In this document: piece by piece, positions 48,336 to 55,736 of the stretch | How the letters are laid out: each line of letters opens with the position of its first letter | How positions within the stretch are numbered: the stretch's first letter is position 1 | Assembly (NCBI GenBank): GCA_964543545.1 | Contig: CAZIYT010000001.1 | Coordinates: 372,001-436,000, forward strand | Direction: 5' to 3' | Length of the DNA stretch: 64,000 bases | Source: UBA4416 sp964543545 | Lineage (GTDB): Bacteria; Bacteroidota; Bacteroidia; B-17B0; Aurantibacillaceae | The notes under the pieces: model-generated | Told to the model about the DNA's origin: nothing | The model's input: the letters and a program-made list of their open reading frames with translations, nothing else | Database searches by the model: none | Position numbers and translations under genes: made by a program

Positions 48336-49802
48336 TCAGGGGCCGCATTGCCAAAGCATCACTTTTTCGGGTTTGGAATACTGGTAATCGGGTTTGGTGA
48401 GCTCGCTCATGTAATAAATGCGAAGCTCTACGATTGGTTGCCCGGGATGCGTTTCGTTCCAGATGCGTTTGTAATAGCTACAGAAATAGCCTCTCACATA
48501 GTCGTTATAGCTCATGATGAAGTTTTCGGAATACTTGCGCCAGCGATCGTTCTTAAACATAGAAACAACACTTACCGGCTTTTGATAGCTGACAGGCTTT
48601 TCCGGATCCAGCAGGTTAACCGAGCTTCCCTTTTCCGTGATGCCCTCCAGGACATACCAGCCATCGTCCTTAAAGACTCCCGGGGCAAACATTCCCCAAT
48701 TCTGATCGAGACGAAGGCCATAGCCGATAAAGCGAAGCCGATCCGATAGCTTACTGCTAACAATAGATATATTACTGAAGTTCCAGTCGAATACAAACAG
48801 GGTGAGAAAGATCAGGAAAGCAGTTTTCAGATTTTCGCGCCACGCGGCATGGTAATATACTGGTGTTTTCCAGCGGATGACTTTTTGTATCCCCAGAGCA
48901 ATACCTGTAAAAGACTGTATGATCAGGGGTTTCAGGAGCCTCAGGCAAAAGTCGATTTTATCCATTGCGTGGGAAGGCAGAAGACCAAGCACAGTAGCAC
49001 AGCCGATGAGCGGAAACAAACCGATGAATAAATTCAGGCTGTTGAATACATGAAAGCCAATGATGGAAAGGACAGCTGCCGTTCTAAAAACGCCATGCTT
49101 TACAGGAATAAAAAACAGGACTGGTACCAGCAACTCGAAATAATAAGCGAAGGCCGTCATTTTTTTCAAAAGCTCAGGATAGTAATAAACCCATTTGGTG
49201 ATGGGATACGCGATCTGATCGAGGCTATAGGCATAATAGAGTGCGGTATAATTCGTATGCCATTCAGGTCCTTTGAGCAGGGCCGATCCCGAATAAATAT
49301 AGCAGACCTGCAACAGGTAAGCAATCGTTGCTACCGTAAGAATAGCCGAAGGCGGCAGTAGCGGAGGCTTTTCCCGGCTCAGCAGACTATCGCAGGAATA
49401 ATGCGCTCCCCATGGAATGAACATGGCCCAGAACAGAACCATGCGCAGCAAATCATCACCGCCCTGCAGGATCAGGGTATTGCGGTTATGCAGGGATAAG
49501 AGCATGAGCCAGCTTAGTACCGTAAATAAGCGGCTGCGGTAGCCGATGAACAGCATGGCCGCACAAAAGTATGCAAACAAAAAAAGAAGGAGCTGTACCT
49601 GCCACAGGCCACTGATGGCATGAAGCGATACAAAATAATCGTTCCATAAATGTTCGAAGACCATCGTGAGCGGAACGGCCCCGGTATTGGAATAAAAGGC
49701 TTCCAGGTCTCCCATGCGTATCGTGAGATCTGTCATAAGAATCGCTGCGATAGCAATCCTCATCAGGGCCAATGCTCTCAGGTCGCAGGAAAGGTATTTC
49801 AT
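48336..49802 (-). CDS. HTTM (vitamin K-dependent carboxylase-like) membrane protein
   Basis: 488 residues with several membrane helices in the first 300. The HTTM signatures include RALALMRIAIAAILMTDLTI, the motif NRNTLILQGGDDLLRMVLFW near 105-125, FIPWGAHYSCDS just after, and VCYIYSGSALLKGPEWHTNY around 165-185. The C-terminal 170 residues are soluble, with RLDQNWGMFAPGVFKDDGWY. Bacterial HTTM proteins are homologous to gamma-glutamyl carboxylase and may carry out an intramembrane reaction, but none has a firm role. Upstream lies the Thr/Asn-rich exported-protein gene, downstream a 59-residue lipoprotein gene. Confidence 0.9.
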   Translation of the reverse strand: MKYLSCDLRALALMRIAIAAILMTDLTIRMGDLEAFYSNTGAVPLTMVFEHLWNDYFVSLHAISGLWQVQLLLFLFAYFCAAMLFIGYRSRLFTVLSWLMLLSLHNRNTLILQGGDDLLRMVLFWAMFIPWGAHYSCDSLLSREKPPLLPPSAILTVATIAYLLQVCYIYSGSALLKGPEWHTNYTALYYAYSLDQIAYPITKWVYYYPELLKKMTAFAYYFELLVPVLFFIPVKHGVFRTAAVLSIIGFHVFNSLNLFIGLFPLIGCATVLGLLPSHAMDKIDFCLRLLKPLIIQSFTGIALGIQKVIRWKTPVYYHAAWRENLKTAFLIFLTLFVFDWNFSNISIVSSKLSDRLRFIGYGLRLDQNWGMFAPGVFKDDGWYVLEGITEKGSSVNLLDPEKPVSYQKPVSVVSMFKNDRWRKYSENFIMSYNDYVRGYFCSYYKRIWNETHPGQPIVELRIYYMSELTKPDYQYSKPEKVMLWQCGP

Positions 49803-49810
49803 GCTATTGG

Positions 49811-50326
49811 CTACATCGTGGTACTACCTGTTATACCCGTACTGCTTGTAGAGTTAGAGGTCCCTGTGCTATTCGTGGTCGAGGTCATGTTCGTGCTATT
49901 GGTGGTGCCTGTGAGGTTTGTTGTGCTGGTGGTGCCTGTTGTGTTATTGGGAGTAGACGGAGACAGGCTGCCATTGGTAGTATTGGTCGACCAGGTGGTA
50001 TTGGTGGTGGCCGTTGTACCGGTTGTATTATTCGGTGTGGACGGTGGCAGGTTCCCATTTGTGGTATTGTATGTACCAGTGGTGCTTCCGGGAACATTGC
50101 CGTTGGTAGTAGCTGTTGTGCCTGTATTGTTGGTTGTACCGTTTGAATAGGTCGTTTCCGTCATCGCTGTCGTACGCGTTGAGCTGGTGGTAGGATCGTT
50201 GGTTGTGGAAGTTGTCGTTTGCTTATCATATCCTGCTGATCCCTTTGCTGAAACCCTACGGCCCAGCGATAACAAGGCTACGGACGATACTATGCAAACT
50301 GCTATGACTAATTTATTCGTTTTCAT
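49811..50326 (-). CDS. Exported Thr/Asn/Ser-rich low-complexity protein
   Basis: 171 residues. After a signal peptide (LVIAVCIVSSVALLSLG, likely cut near VSA) almost the whole protein is Thr, Asn, Ser, Gly and Pro. A unit of the type NGNLPPSTPNNTTGTTATTN is duplicated (second copy NGSLSPSTPNNTTGTTSTTN), and many further TTNSTxT steps follow. It has numerous Asn-x-Ser/Thr sequons and Thr clusters. It resembles mucin-like or heavily O-glycosylated extracellular proteins; Bacteroidota O-glycosylate D-S/T-A motifs, which are rare here. It is encoded 8 bases upstream of the HTTM gene. Function unknown. Confidence 0.75.
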   Translation of the reverse strand: MKTNKLVIAVCIVSSVALLSLGRRVSAKGSAGYDKQTTTSTTNDPTTSSTRTTAMTETTYSNGTTNNTGTTATTNGNVPGSTTGTYNTTNGNLPPSTPNNTTGTTATTNTTWSTNTTNGSLSPSTPNNTTGTTSTTNLTGTTNSTNMTSTTNSTGTSNSTSSTGITGSTTM

Positions 50327-50436
50327 GATGACACATTTTTAAAGTTCCAGCTAACATGCTTCCAACCCCATGCCAGCCGGAAGAGCTTTTCCGGGCATTA
50401 AAATTGGTTATGGACAACTATTTAAAAACACAAATC

Positions 50437-50745
50437 ATGGCAAAATATTCTAAAAAAGCGCAGGACAAGGTTGAAAAAACCATGCATGAACGCAAGGAAG
50501 GAACGCTCAGAAGCAGCTCCGGACAAAAAGTAACGAGCAGAAAACAGGCCATCGCTATCGGCTTATCCGAAGCGAGGGAAGCAGGCGCGAGAGTCCCTTC
50601 CAAAAAATCCGCTACTAAAAAGAGGGCAACCAAAAAGGCAGCGACAAAGAAATCAGCAGCGAAGAAAACTTCGGCAGGCTCAGTTACCACTGCAAAGAAA
50701 GCCGCGAAGAAATCACCGGCCAAAAAAAGAGCGGCTAAAACGTGA
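50437..50745 (+). CDS. DUF6496-type protein with Lys/Ala-rich tail
   Basis: 102 residues from the ATG at 50437 (an upstream in-frame start adds 27 residues without good content). The first 55 residues read MAKYSKKAQDKVEKTMHERK then SGQKVTSRKQAIAIGLSEAR, the usual DUF6496 core. The rest, ARVPSKKSATKKRATKKAAT onward, is a histone-like tail of Lys, Ala, Arg and Thr, ending RAAKT. Such proteins are thought to be nucleoid-associated. A hairpin terminator follows at 50767. Confidence 0.85.
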   Translation: MAKYSKKAQDKVEKTMHERKEGTLRSSSGQKVTSRKQAIAIGLSEAREAGARVPSKKSATKKRATKKAATKKSAAKKTSAGSVTTAKKAAKKSPAKKRAAKT

Positions 50746-50766
50746 AGTCCTCTGTCAGAATAATTT

Positions 50767-50795
50767 AAAAAGCAATACGTTGTGTATTGCTTTTA
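50767..50795 (+). terminator. Terminator after the DUF6496 gene
   Basis: AAAAGCAATAC, loop GTTGT, GTATTGCTTTT with T-run; convergent with the TolC-like gene ending at 50863. Confidence 0.8.
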
Positions 50796-50862
50796 ATTAC
50801 AGCTGGTGAACGCGCACTCATGCAGGTTTTCCGGTTGCTGCTTGCGTGAAAATAATTCCCCG

Positions 50863-52290
50863 CTACTTACCGGCTTTCTGATACAACTCAAGTACTCTTC
50901 CCCTGAAAAGGTAATCGTAACGCGCAGAGATCAGGTTAGCACTGGCTTTGTCAAAATTATTTTTTGCCGTGGTATACTCGAAGGTTGTGAGGGCACCTTT
51001 CTCGAATTTGACCGTAGCAATTTTAAAAGAGGCGTTATAATCACTCGCCTGCTGAAGGATGACCGTATAACGCTCATAGGCATTATTCAGGTCATTGATC
51101 AGCTGCGCGATCAGGGATTTGTAGCGAACCGCTGTGCTTTTTTCCTGCACACCCGCCTGCAGGTGCGCTACCTTCGCCTGCTCCACCTGTGTTCTACTTT
51201 TCAGCCCGTTAAACAACGGGACCTGGAGGCTAAGGCCGACATAACTGTTGAAGTTGTTTCTGACCTGGTCGTTGAAGCCGATCTTCTCGCTCAGGTAATT
51301 GTTGCGGGATTCATACACCGGCAATAATGTTCCGCCTGAATTAACGTAAGCGCCTGTAGCCTCGTCACCACTACTCATCAGGCGCTGGGAAAGGGCTGCG
51401 CTGGAATAATTAGAGGCCAGGCTTCCATTAAGCGACAGCACCGGAAATAAATTTCCCCTGGCGGCATGCACCCGTTTTAAGGTGCTTGTTGTCCGCAACC
51501 CGGAAGCCTTGACTGCCGGCATTCCCTGGGCGATTTCATCATAAGATGCTTCTGACTCCGGGGCACGCAGCTCAACAGCGCTATCTATTTTTTCGAATGT
51601 AGCGCCTGCCGGAATGGTCGTATTGAGCAGCTGAGCCATGGTAAGCTTTGCGGTGACAAGCGCTCCCTTAGCCCCGATGAGGCTGAGCTTATCGTTTGCC
51701 AACTGCCCCCGCGTATCATATAATACCGAAGGGCTCACGGCATCATTCTTCTGAAGGGTGGTCAGGCGGTCGAGCTGGATCTGTGTGGTTGCCATTTGTG
51801 AAAGCGCCTGGTTCACCAGCTCCTCGTTGTTCAGGATCTGGAGGTATGCCAATACCACCTGGATGCTGATGTCGATCCTGGCCTGCTCGTAGTCCATCTT
51901 TCCGGCTTTGTAGCCGAGGGCATTTTGTCGGATGGTGTTGATGGTGCTAAGCCCGCTGAACAGCGTCAGGTTGGCATTGATCCCATACTGGCCGGTTCCT
52001 ACTTCCTGGTTGATAAATGCATTCGTGTAGGGATTGATACTTTTGCCGGTGCTGATGCCCTGGTTCGCATAGCCCGACACAGAGGGCAATGCCGTGGCCC
52101 TTGCCTGTTGCAAAAAAGCATCATTTCCCTGCACCTGGTACGAGGCATTCAACACCGTCTGGTTTTGCTTCATAGCCAGATCGAGGCATTGCTGCAGGGT
52201 ATAGCTCTGCGTTTCCTGTGCCTGCAGGCTTAGCTGAAGGCCAAGCAGCATCCAATGCCAGATCCTGTGTTTAGTTTTCAATCCTTCCAT
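50863..52290 (-). CDS. TolC-family outer-membrane protein
   Basis: 475 residues from the ATG at 52290, which overlaps the ATPase gene's end by 20 bases; an in-frame start at 52326 is possible. Signal peptide MLLGLQLSLQAQ. The TolC fold shows two repeats with long coiled-coil helices: QSYTLQQCLDLAMKQNQTVL at the start, ARATALPSVSGYANQGISTG, KMDYEQARIDISIQVVLAYL, and in the second repeat RGNLFPVLSLNGSLASNYSS, VGLSLQVPLFNGLKSRTQVE. It would form the outer-membrane exit for the ABC permease array. Confidence 0.94.
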   Translation of the reverse strand: MEGLKTKHRIWHWMLLGLQLSLQAQETQSYTLQQCLDLAMKQNQTVLNASYQVQGNDAFLQQARATALPSVSGYANQGISTGKSINPYTNAFINQEVGTGQYGINANLTLFSGLSTINTIRQNALGYKAGKMDYEQARIDISIQVVLAYLQILNNEELVNQALSQMATTQIQLDRLTTLQKNDAVSPSVLYDTRGQLANDKLSLIGAKGALVTAKLTMAQLLNTTIPAGATFEKIDSAVELRAPESEASYDEIAQGMPAVKASGLRTTSTLKRVHAARGNLFPVLSLNGSLASNYSSAALSQRLMSSGDEATGAYVNSGGTLLPVYESRNNYLSEKIGFNDQVRNNFNSYVGLSLQVPLFNGLKSRTQVEQAKVAHLQAGVQEKSTAVRYKSLIAQLINDLNNAYERYTVILQQASDYNASFKIATVKFEKGALTTFEYTTAKNNFDKASANLISARYDYLFRGRVLELYQKAGK

Positions 52291-52933
52291 CTGATAAATG
52301 AATAATTCTTGAGCCGTAGGCGGCATTTTTTTCGGAATGTGTTACCTGGATAACCGTCAGGCCTTCGTTGTTCAGCTTTTTAAAAAGCTCCATGATCTCC
52401 TGGCCTTGCTGGGAATTGAGGTTACCGGTAGGCTCATCAGCCAGCAGCAAGGTGGGCTTTGAAACGATGGCCCTTGCAATGCCTACCAGCTGCTGCTGTC
52501 CTCCCGAAAGCTGGTGAGGGAAGAGATCCTTCTTCGCTACCATGTTGAATTTATCAAGCATCTCGCATACCATTGCGCTGCGTTCGGAAGACTTATAGTT
52601 TTTATACAGGAGCGGCGTTTCGATATTCTCGTATACCGTGAGCTCGTCAATTAAATGATAGGCCTGGAATACAAAGCCAATGTGCTGCTTATACAATTCG
52701 GAACGTTGCTTTTCCTTTATCGTTTTCACCGGCTGGTCGAGGAAGAGGTATTCGCCCTCATCGGCTTCATCCAGCATGCCCATCACATTGAGCAAGGTTG
52801 ATTTTCCGGAGCCGGACGGCCCCATGATGGAAACGAATTCTCCCTGCGCGATCCGGAGGTTAATGTCCCTGAGAAGAAAGACGCGTGTTCCGCCCTGGTT
52901 CACGTATTTGTAAATGTGGTTGAGTGTGATCAT
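52271..52933 (-). CDS. ABC transporter ATP-binding protein (MacB/LolD type)
   Basis: 220 residues. Walker A GPSGSGKST (about 39-47), signature LSGGQQQLVGIARAIVSKPT, Walker B LLLADEPTGNLNSQQG. The arrangement and short length match MacB/LolD/FtsE-like ATPases that power FtsX-type permeases. It is the only ATPase gene in the whole array of five permeases, so it probably serves all of them. It overlaps the TolC-like gene by 20 bases. Confidence 0.95.
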   Translation of the reverse strand: MITLNHIYKYVNQGGTRVFLLRDINLRIAQGEFVSIMGPSGSGKSTLLNVMGMLDEADEGEYLFLDQPVKTIKEKQRSELYKQHIGFVFQAYHLIDELTVYENIETPLLYKNYKSSERSAMVCEMLDKFNMVAKKDLFPHQLSGGQQQLVGIARAIVSKPTLLLADEPTGNLNSQQGQEIMELFKKLNNEGLTVIQVTHSEKNAAYGSRIIHLSDGRIEN

Positions 52934-52952
52934 ATTTTTTAGTTTTATTTTT

Positions 52953-53034
52953 GAACCATATAGTCACAGAGAAGACATAGGGAACAAAAGAGATTATGAG
53001 AGATTTCTATATTAGCTATGTGACTGTGTGGTTC
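52953..53034 (-). repeat. Inverted repeat between permease and ATPase genes
   Basis: GAACCATATAGTCACA (52953-52968) is matched by TGTGACTGTGTGGTTC (53019-53034), a 16-base inverted repeat with three mismatches, in the 106-base gap. The inside reads GAGAAGACATAGGGAACAAA, related to the CATAG-rich ends of the larger repeats at 55452 and 60574. Confidence 0.6.
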
Positions 53035-53039
53035 GGTTT

Positions 53040-55430
53040 CTATTCTGTTCTTAAATTTTTGACGGGGTTTGTGCGCGCTGCTTTAACAGCCTGATAACTC
53101 ACGGTGATCAGCGCAAAGAATACAACCGCCAATGCGGCACCCGCGAAGATAAAGGGATGAAGGCTGATGCGGTAAGGGTAGTTCTCGAGCCAGGCATTCC
53201 CTGCCATCCAGGCCAGCGGTAAGGCGATGCAGGCCGCCACGAGCACCAATACCAAAAAGTCCAATGAGATGTTTCGCATAATCACAGCCACGGAAGCGCC
53301 GAGCACCTTCCGGATGCCGATTTCCTTGGCGCGTTTTTCCGCCGATAAAGAAGCCAGCCCGAAAAGGCCGATGCAGGAAATGAAAATGGTAAGGACGGCT
53401 GCAAAGCTGATGATCTGTTTCCATTTGGCCTCACTGCTGTAATTGTCTTCAATCAGGTCGTCCAGGAAATCATACTGATAGGGCTGTGCCGGGTATAATT
53501 TCCGGAATACGGCCTGGGCATGCTTCATCGCCTCCGGCCTGCTACCTTCCCGGAATTTCAGGTAGACCTGCTTGTATTTGAGTTGTGGGTTCATGCTGAA
53601 CAGCTGCGGACTCACTTTCTCCAGCAGGGAAGAATAATGGTAATCCCGGATGACGCCAATCACTATGCATTTCCTGTTCTCGTAGAAAAAATCCACGGTT
53701 TCTCCAATCGGATTTTTCCAGCCCGCCGCTTTTACAAAACTTTCATTCACGACCACCGAGCTGATGCTATCGGATGGAAAAGCCGTCGAGAAATTTCTTC
53801 CCATGATTACCGGAATACTGAAAAAAGAAAAATAATTCCCGCTCACACCCCGGATATCAAATTGCTGCTCCACATCCCCGTTAACGTGGGCAATAGTTCG
53901 CCATTGTCCGCCATTCTGGGCCGTCAATGTCTGAACGGAAGGGCTTTTCAATAGTTCGCTTTTCAGGACCTCGAACTGCGAAGAAGTCATGGCCGCTGTT
54001 TTTACCCGCATCACACGCTCGTGGTCATAGCCAAGGTTAAAGCTCAGGAGGTAATTGAACTGGGAATAAATAATTACCGTAGCTACGATTAAAAAGGTGG
54101 TGAGTGAAAACTGAAAAACGATCAGGCCCTTCGATAAATAATTTTTACCACTGAAACGGAATTTTCCATACAGGGTCTCTACCGGCTTAAAGGCCGAGAG
54201 TACAAGAGCCGGATAAAAGCCGGCCAGGAAAGAAGTGAGCAGGAATAAGACAATATAAGCCAGCACAAGCTTTCCATCCAGTAAATAGGAGAAGGACAGG
54301 GCTTTATCCGACAGAGAATTAAAGAGCGGTAGCAGAACAATGGTCAGCGCAATGGCTAATACAAAAGCGAAGAGGCTCAGGATCATGGATTCTCCGAGAA
54401 ATTGCAGGATCAGGAATTTCCGCTGGCCGCCGATCACTTTCCGGATGCCGATCTCTTTGGCCCTTTTGAGGGAGCGCGCCACCGTGAGGTTGATGAAATT
54501 GATGCAGGCAATCAGTAGAATGATCCCGGTGATGGCAATGAGAATGTAGGAGTAGAGCGGATTGCTGCCCGAAACAATTCCGTTTTCAGCAGGGTATTCC
54601 GTATCAAGGTGCATCTTCAAAAACGGCTGCAGGTGGTAAGTGACTTTATCTTTGAAACCATAATGATCTGCCATGGACGTAATCTGCGCAGCTGCTTCCT
54701 GATTATAAACCCTGTTCATGGCGGCCTCTGTTTTTTGAAGGTCTGTGCCTTCTTTTAAGGTCACAAAGGTATTCAGGAAAAAGTTCATCCAGAATGGCTC
54801 TCCTTCCTGCCTGGCCTCCTGGAACTTCATCGAAACCAGCATGTCTGTTTTAATGGATGAGTTAGCCGGGGAATTTTTGACAATGGCGGAAACCACAAAA
54901 GGCTCGAAGGTCTTACCAGCCTTGAGTTGCAGGGTCCGTCCCAAAACATCTGCCTTTCCAAAATAGCGGATGGCAAGGTCTTCGGAAAGAACCACGGAGT
55001 TCGGATCCTTTAAGGCCGTTTTCGGATCGCCGTAAAGCAAGGGAAAAGAAAACATGGAAAAGAAGCGCTCATCCACAAACAAGGCACTCTGCTCAACGAC
55101 TTCCGCTCCCTGCTTCACATGGAAATCGGTGAGCTCCATCCGCACAGCATCCTCAATCTCCGGAAGGTTTGCATCGAAGCGCGGGCCCTGCGCCATGCCT
55201 GTGCTCGACTCCTTATTCACTTTCCCATCGGGTGAACGGATCTCCGTTACTACCCTGTAAATCTTATCCTTCTTTTCATGAAAGCGATCGAAGCTTACCT
55301 CATCCTTCGCATATAAAAAGATCAGCATACAGCAGCTGATCCCGATACTCAGGCCAAAAATATTAATGAAAGAGAAAAATTTATTTCTCCATAAGTTTCT
55401 GATCGCGGTGATGATGTAATTCTTTAGCAT
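53040..55430 (-). CDS. MacB/FtsX-type ABC permease 1
   Basis: 796 residues from the ATG at 55430 (MLKNYIITAIRNLWRNKFFS). Membrane helix 1 at about 20-40, a MacB periplasmic domain (RFDANLPEIEDAVRMELTDF), then an FtsX block of three helices around 290-440 preceded by the RSLKRAKEIGIRKVIGGQRK motif. A second periplasmic domain follows, then a second FtsX block (LSAEKRAKEIGIRKVLGASV) and the C-terminal NPVKNLRTE shared by the array. It is the permease nearest the ATPase gene. Confidence 0.93.
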   Translation of the reverse strand: MLKNYIITAIRNLWRNKFFSFINIFGLSIGISCCMLIFLYAKDEVSFDRFHEKKDKIYRVVTEIRSPDGKVNKESSTGMAQGPRFDANLPEIEDAVRMELTDFHVKQGAEVVEQSALFVDERFFSMFSFPLLYGDPKTALKDPNSVVLSEDLAIRYFGKADVLGRTLQLKAGKTFEPFVVSAIVKNSPANSSIKTDMLVSMKFQEARQEGEPFWMNFFLNTFVTLKEGTDLQKTEAAMNRVYNQEAAAQITSMADHYGFKDKVTYHLQPFLKMHLDTEYPAENGIVSGSNPLYSYILIAITGIILLIACINFINLTVARSLKRAKEIGIRKVIGGQRKFLILQFLGESMILSLFAFVLAIALTIVLLPLFNSLSDKALSFSYLLDGKLVLAYIVLFLLTSFLAGFYPALVLSAFKPVETLYGKFRFSGKNYLSKGLIVFQFSLTTFLIVATVIIYSQFNYLLSFNLGYDHERVMRVKTAAMTSSQFEVLKSELLKSPSVQTLTAQNGGQWRTIAHVNGDVEQQFDIRGVSGNYFSFFSIPVIMGRNFSTAFPSDSISSVVVNESFVKAAGWKNPIGETVDFFYENRKCIVIGVIRDYHYSSLLEKVSPQLFSMNPQLKYKQVYLKFREGSRPEAMKHAQAVFRKLYPAQPYQYDFLDDLIEDNYSSEAKWKQIISFAAVLTIFISCIGLFGLASLSAEKRAKEIGIRKVLGASVAVIMRNISLDFLVLVLVAACIALPLAWMAGNAWLENYPYRISLHPFIFAGAALAVVFFALITVSYQAVKAARTNPVKNLRTE

Positions 55431-55451
55431 GTTTTGTTTTTTTAATTTTAT

Positions 55452-55732
55452 TTTAACCACATAGGAACATAGAAAATAGAGGGAACCAAAAGAGATCTTT
55501 CTATGCTGTATATGTAGCTATGTTTTTTTGAACCATATAAGGCATAGAAGGTCATATAAGTTTTATCAGTAAAATTTAATGATCTCGCGACGCTTATATG
55601 TTCTTAAATGTCTTATATGGTTGCTGAGCCTGCCGAAGTATGGTTTAATGATTTCGTTTTTTTACGTGATCTATTAGTGTTACTGCAACTCAACTGTCTT
55701 TCTATGTTACTATGTGTCTATGTGGTTATTTT
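55452..55732 (-). repeat. Nested inverted-repeat element 1 between permease genes
   Basis: This fills the 306-base gap. Outer inverted ends are TTTAACCACATAGGAACATA (55453 on) and TATGTTACTATGTGTCTATG then TGGTTA (to 55729). Inner ends are ACCATATAAGGCATAGAAGG (55532 on) and TCTTATATGGTTGC (to 55624). The sequence TGAGCCTGCCGAAGTATGGT follows the inner unit. The whole block matches the one at 60574-60792 over most of its length. Confidence 0.75.
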
Positions 55733-55736
55733 GTTC

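Noticed and set aside
49650..50150. 166-codon Val/Pro-rich plus-strand frame with apparent repeats
   Set aside because: Antisense of the Thr/Asn-rich exported protein; that frame has a signal peptide and start near the HTTM gene.
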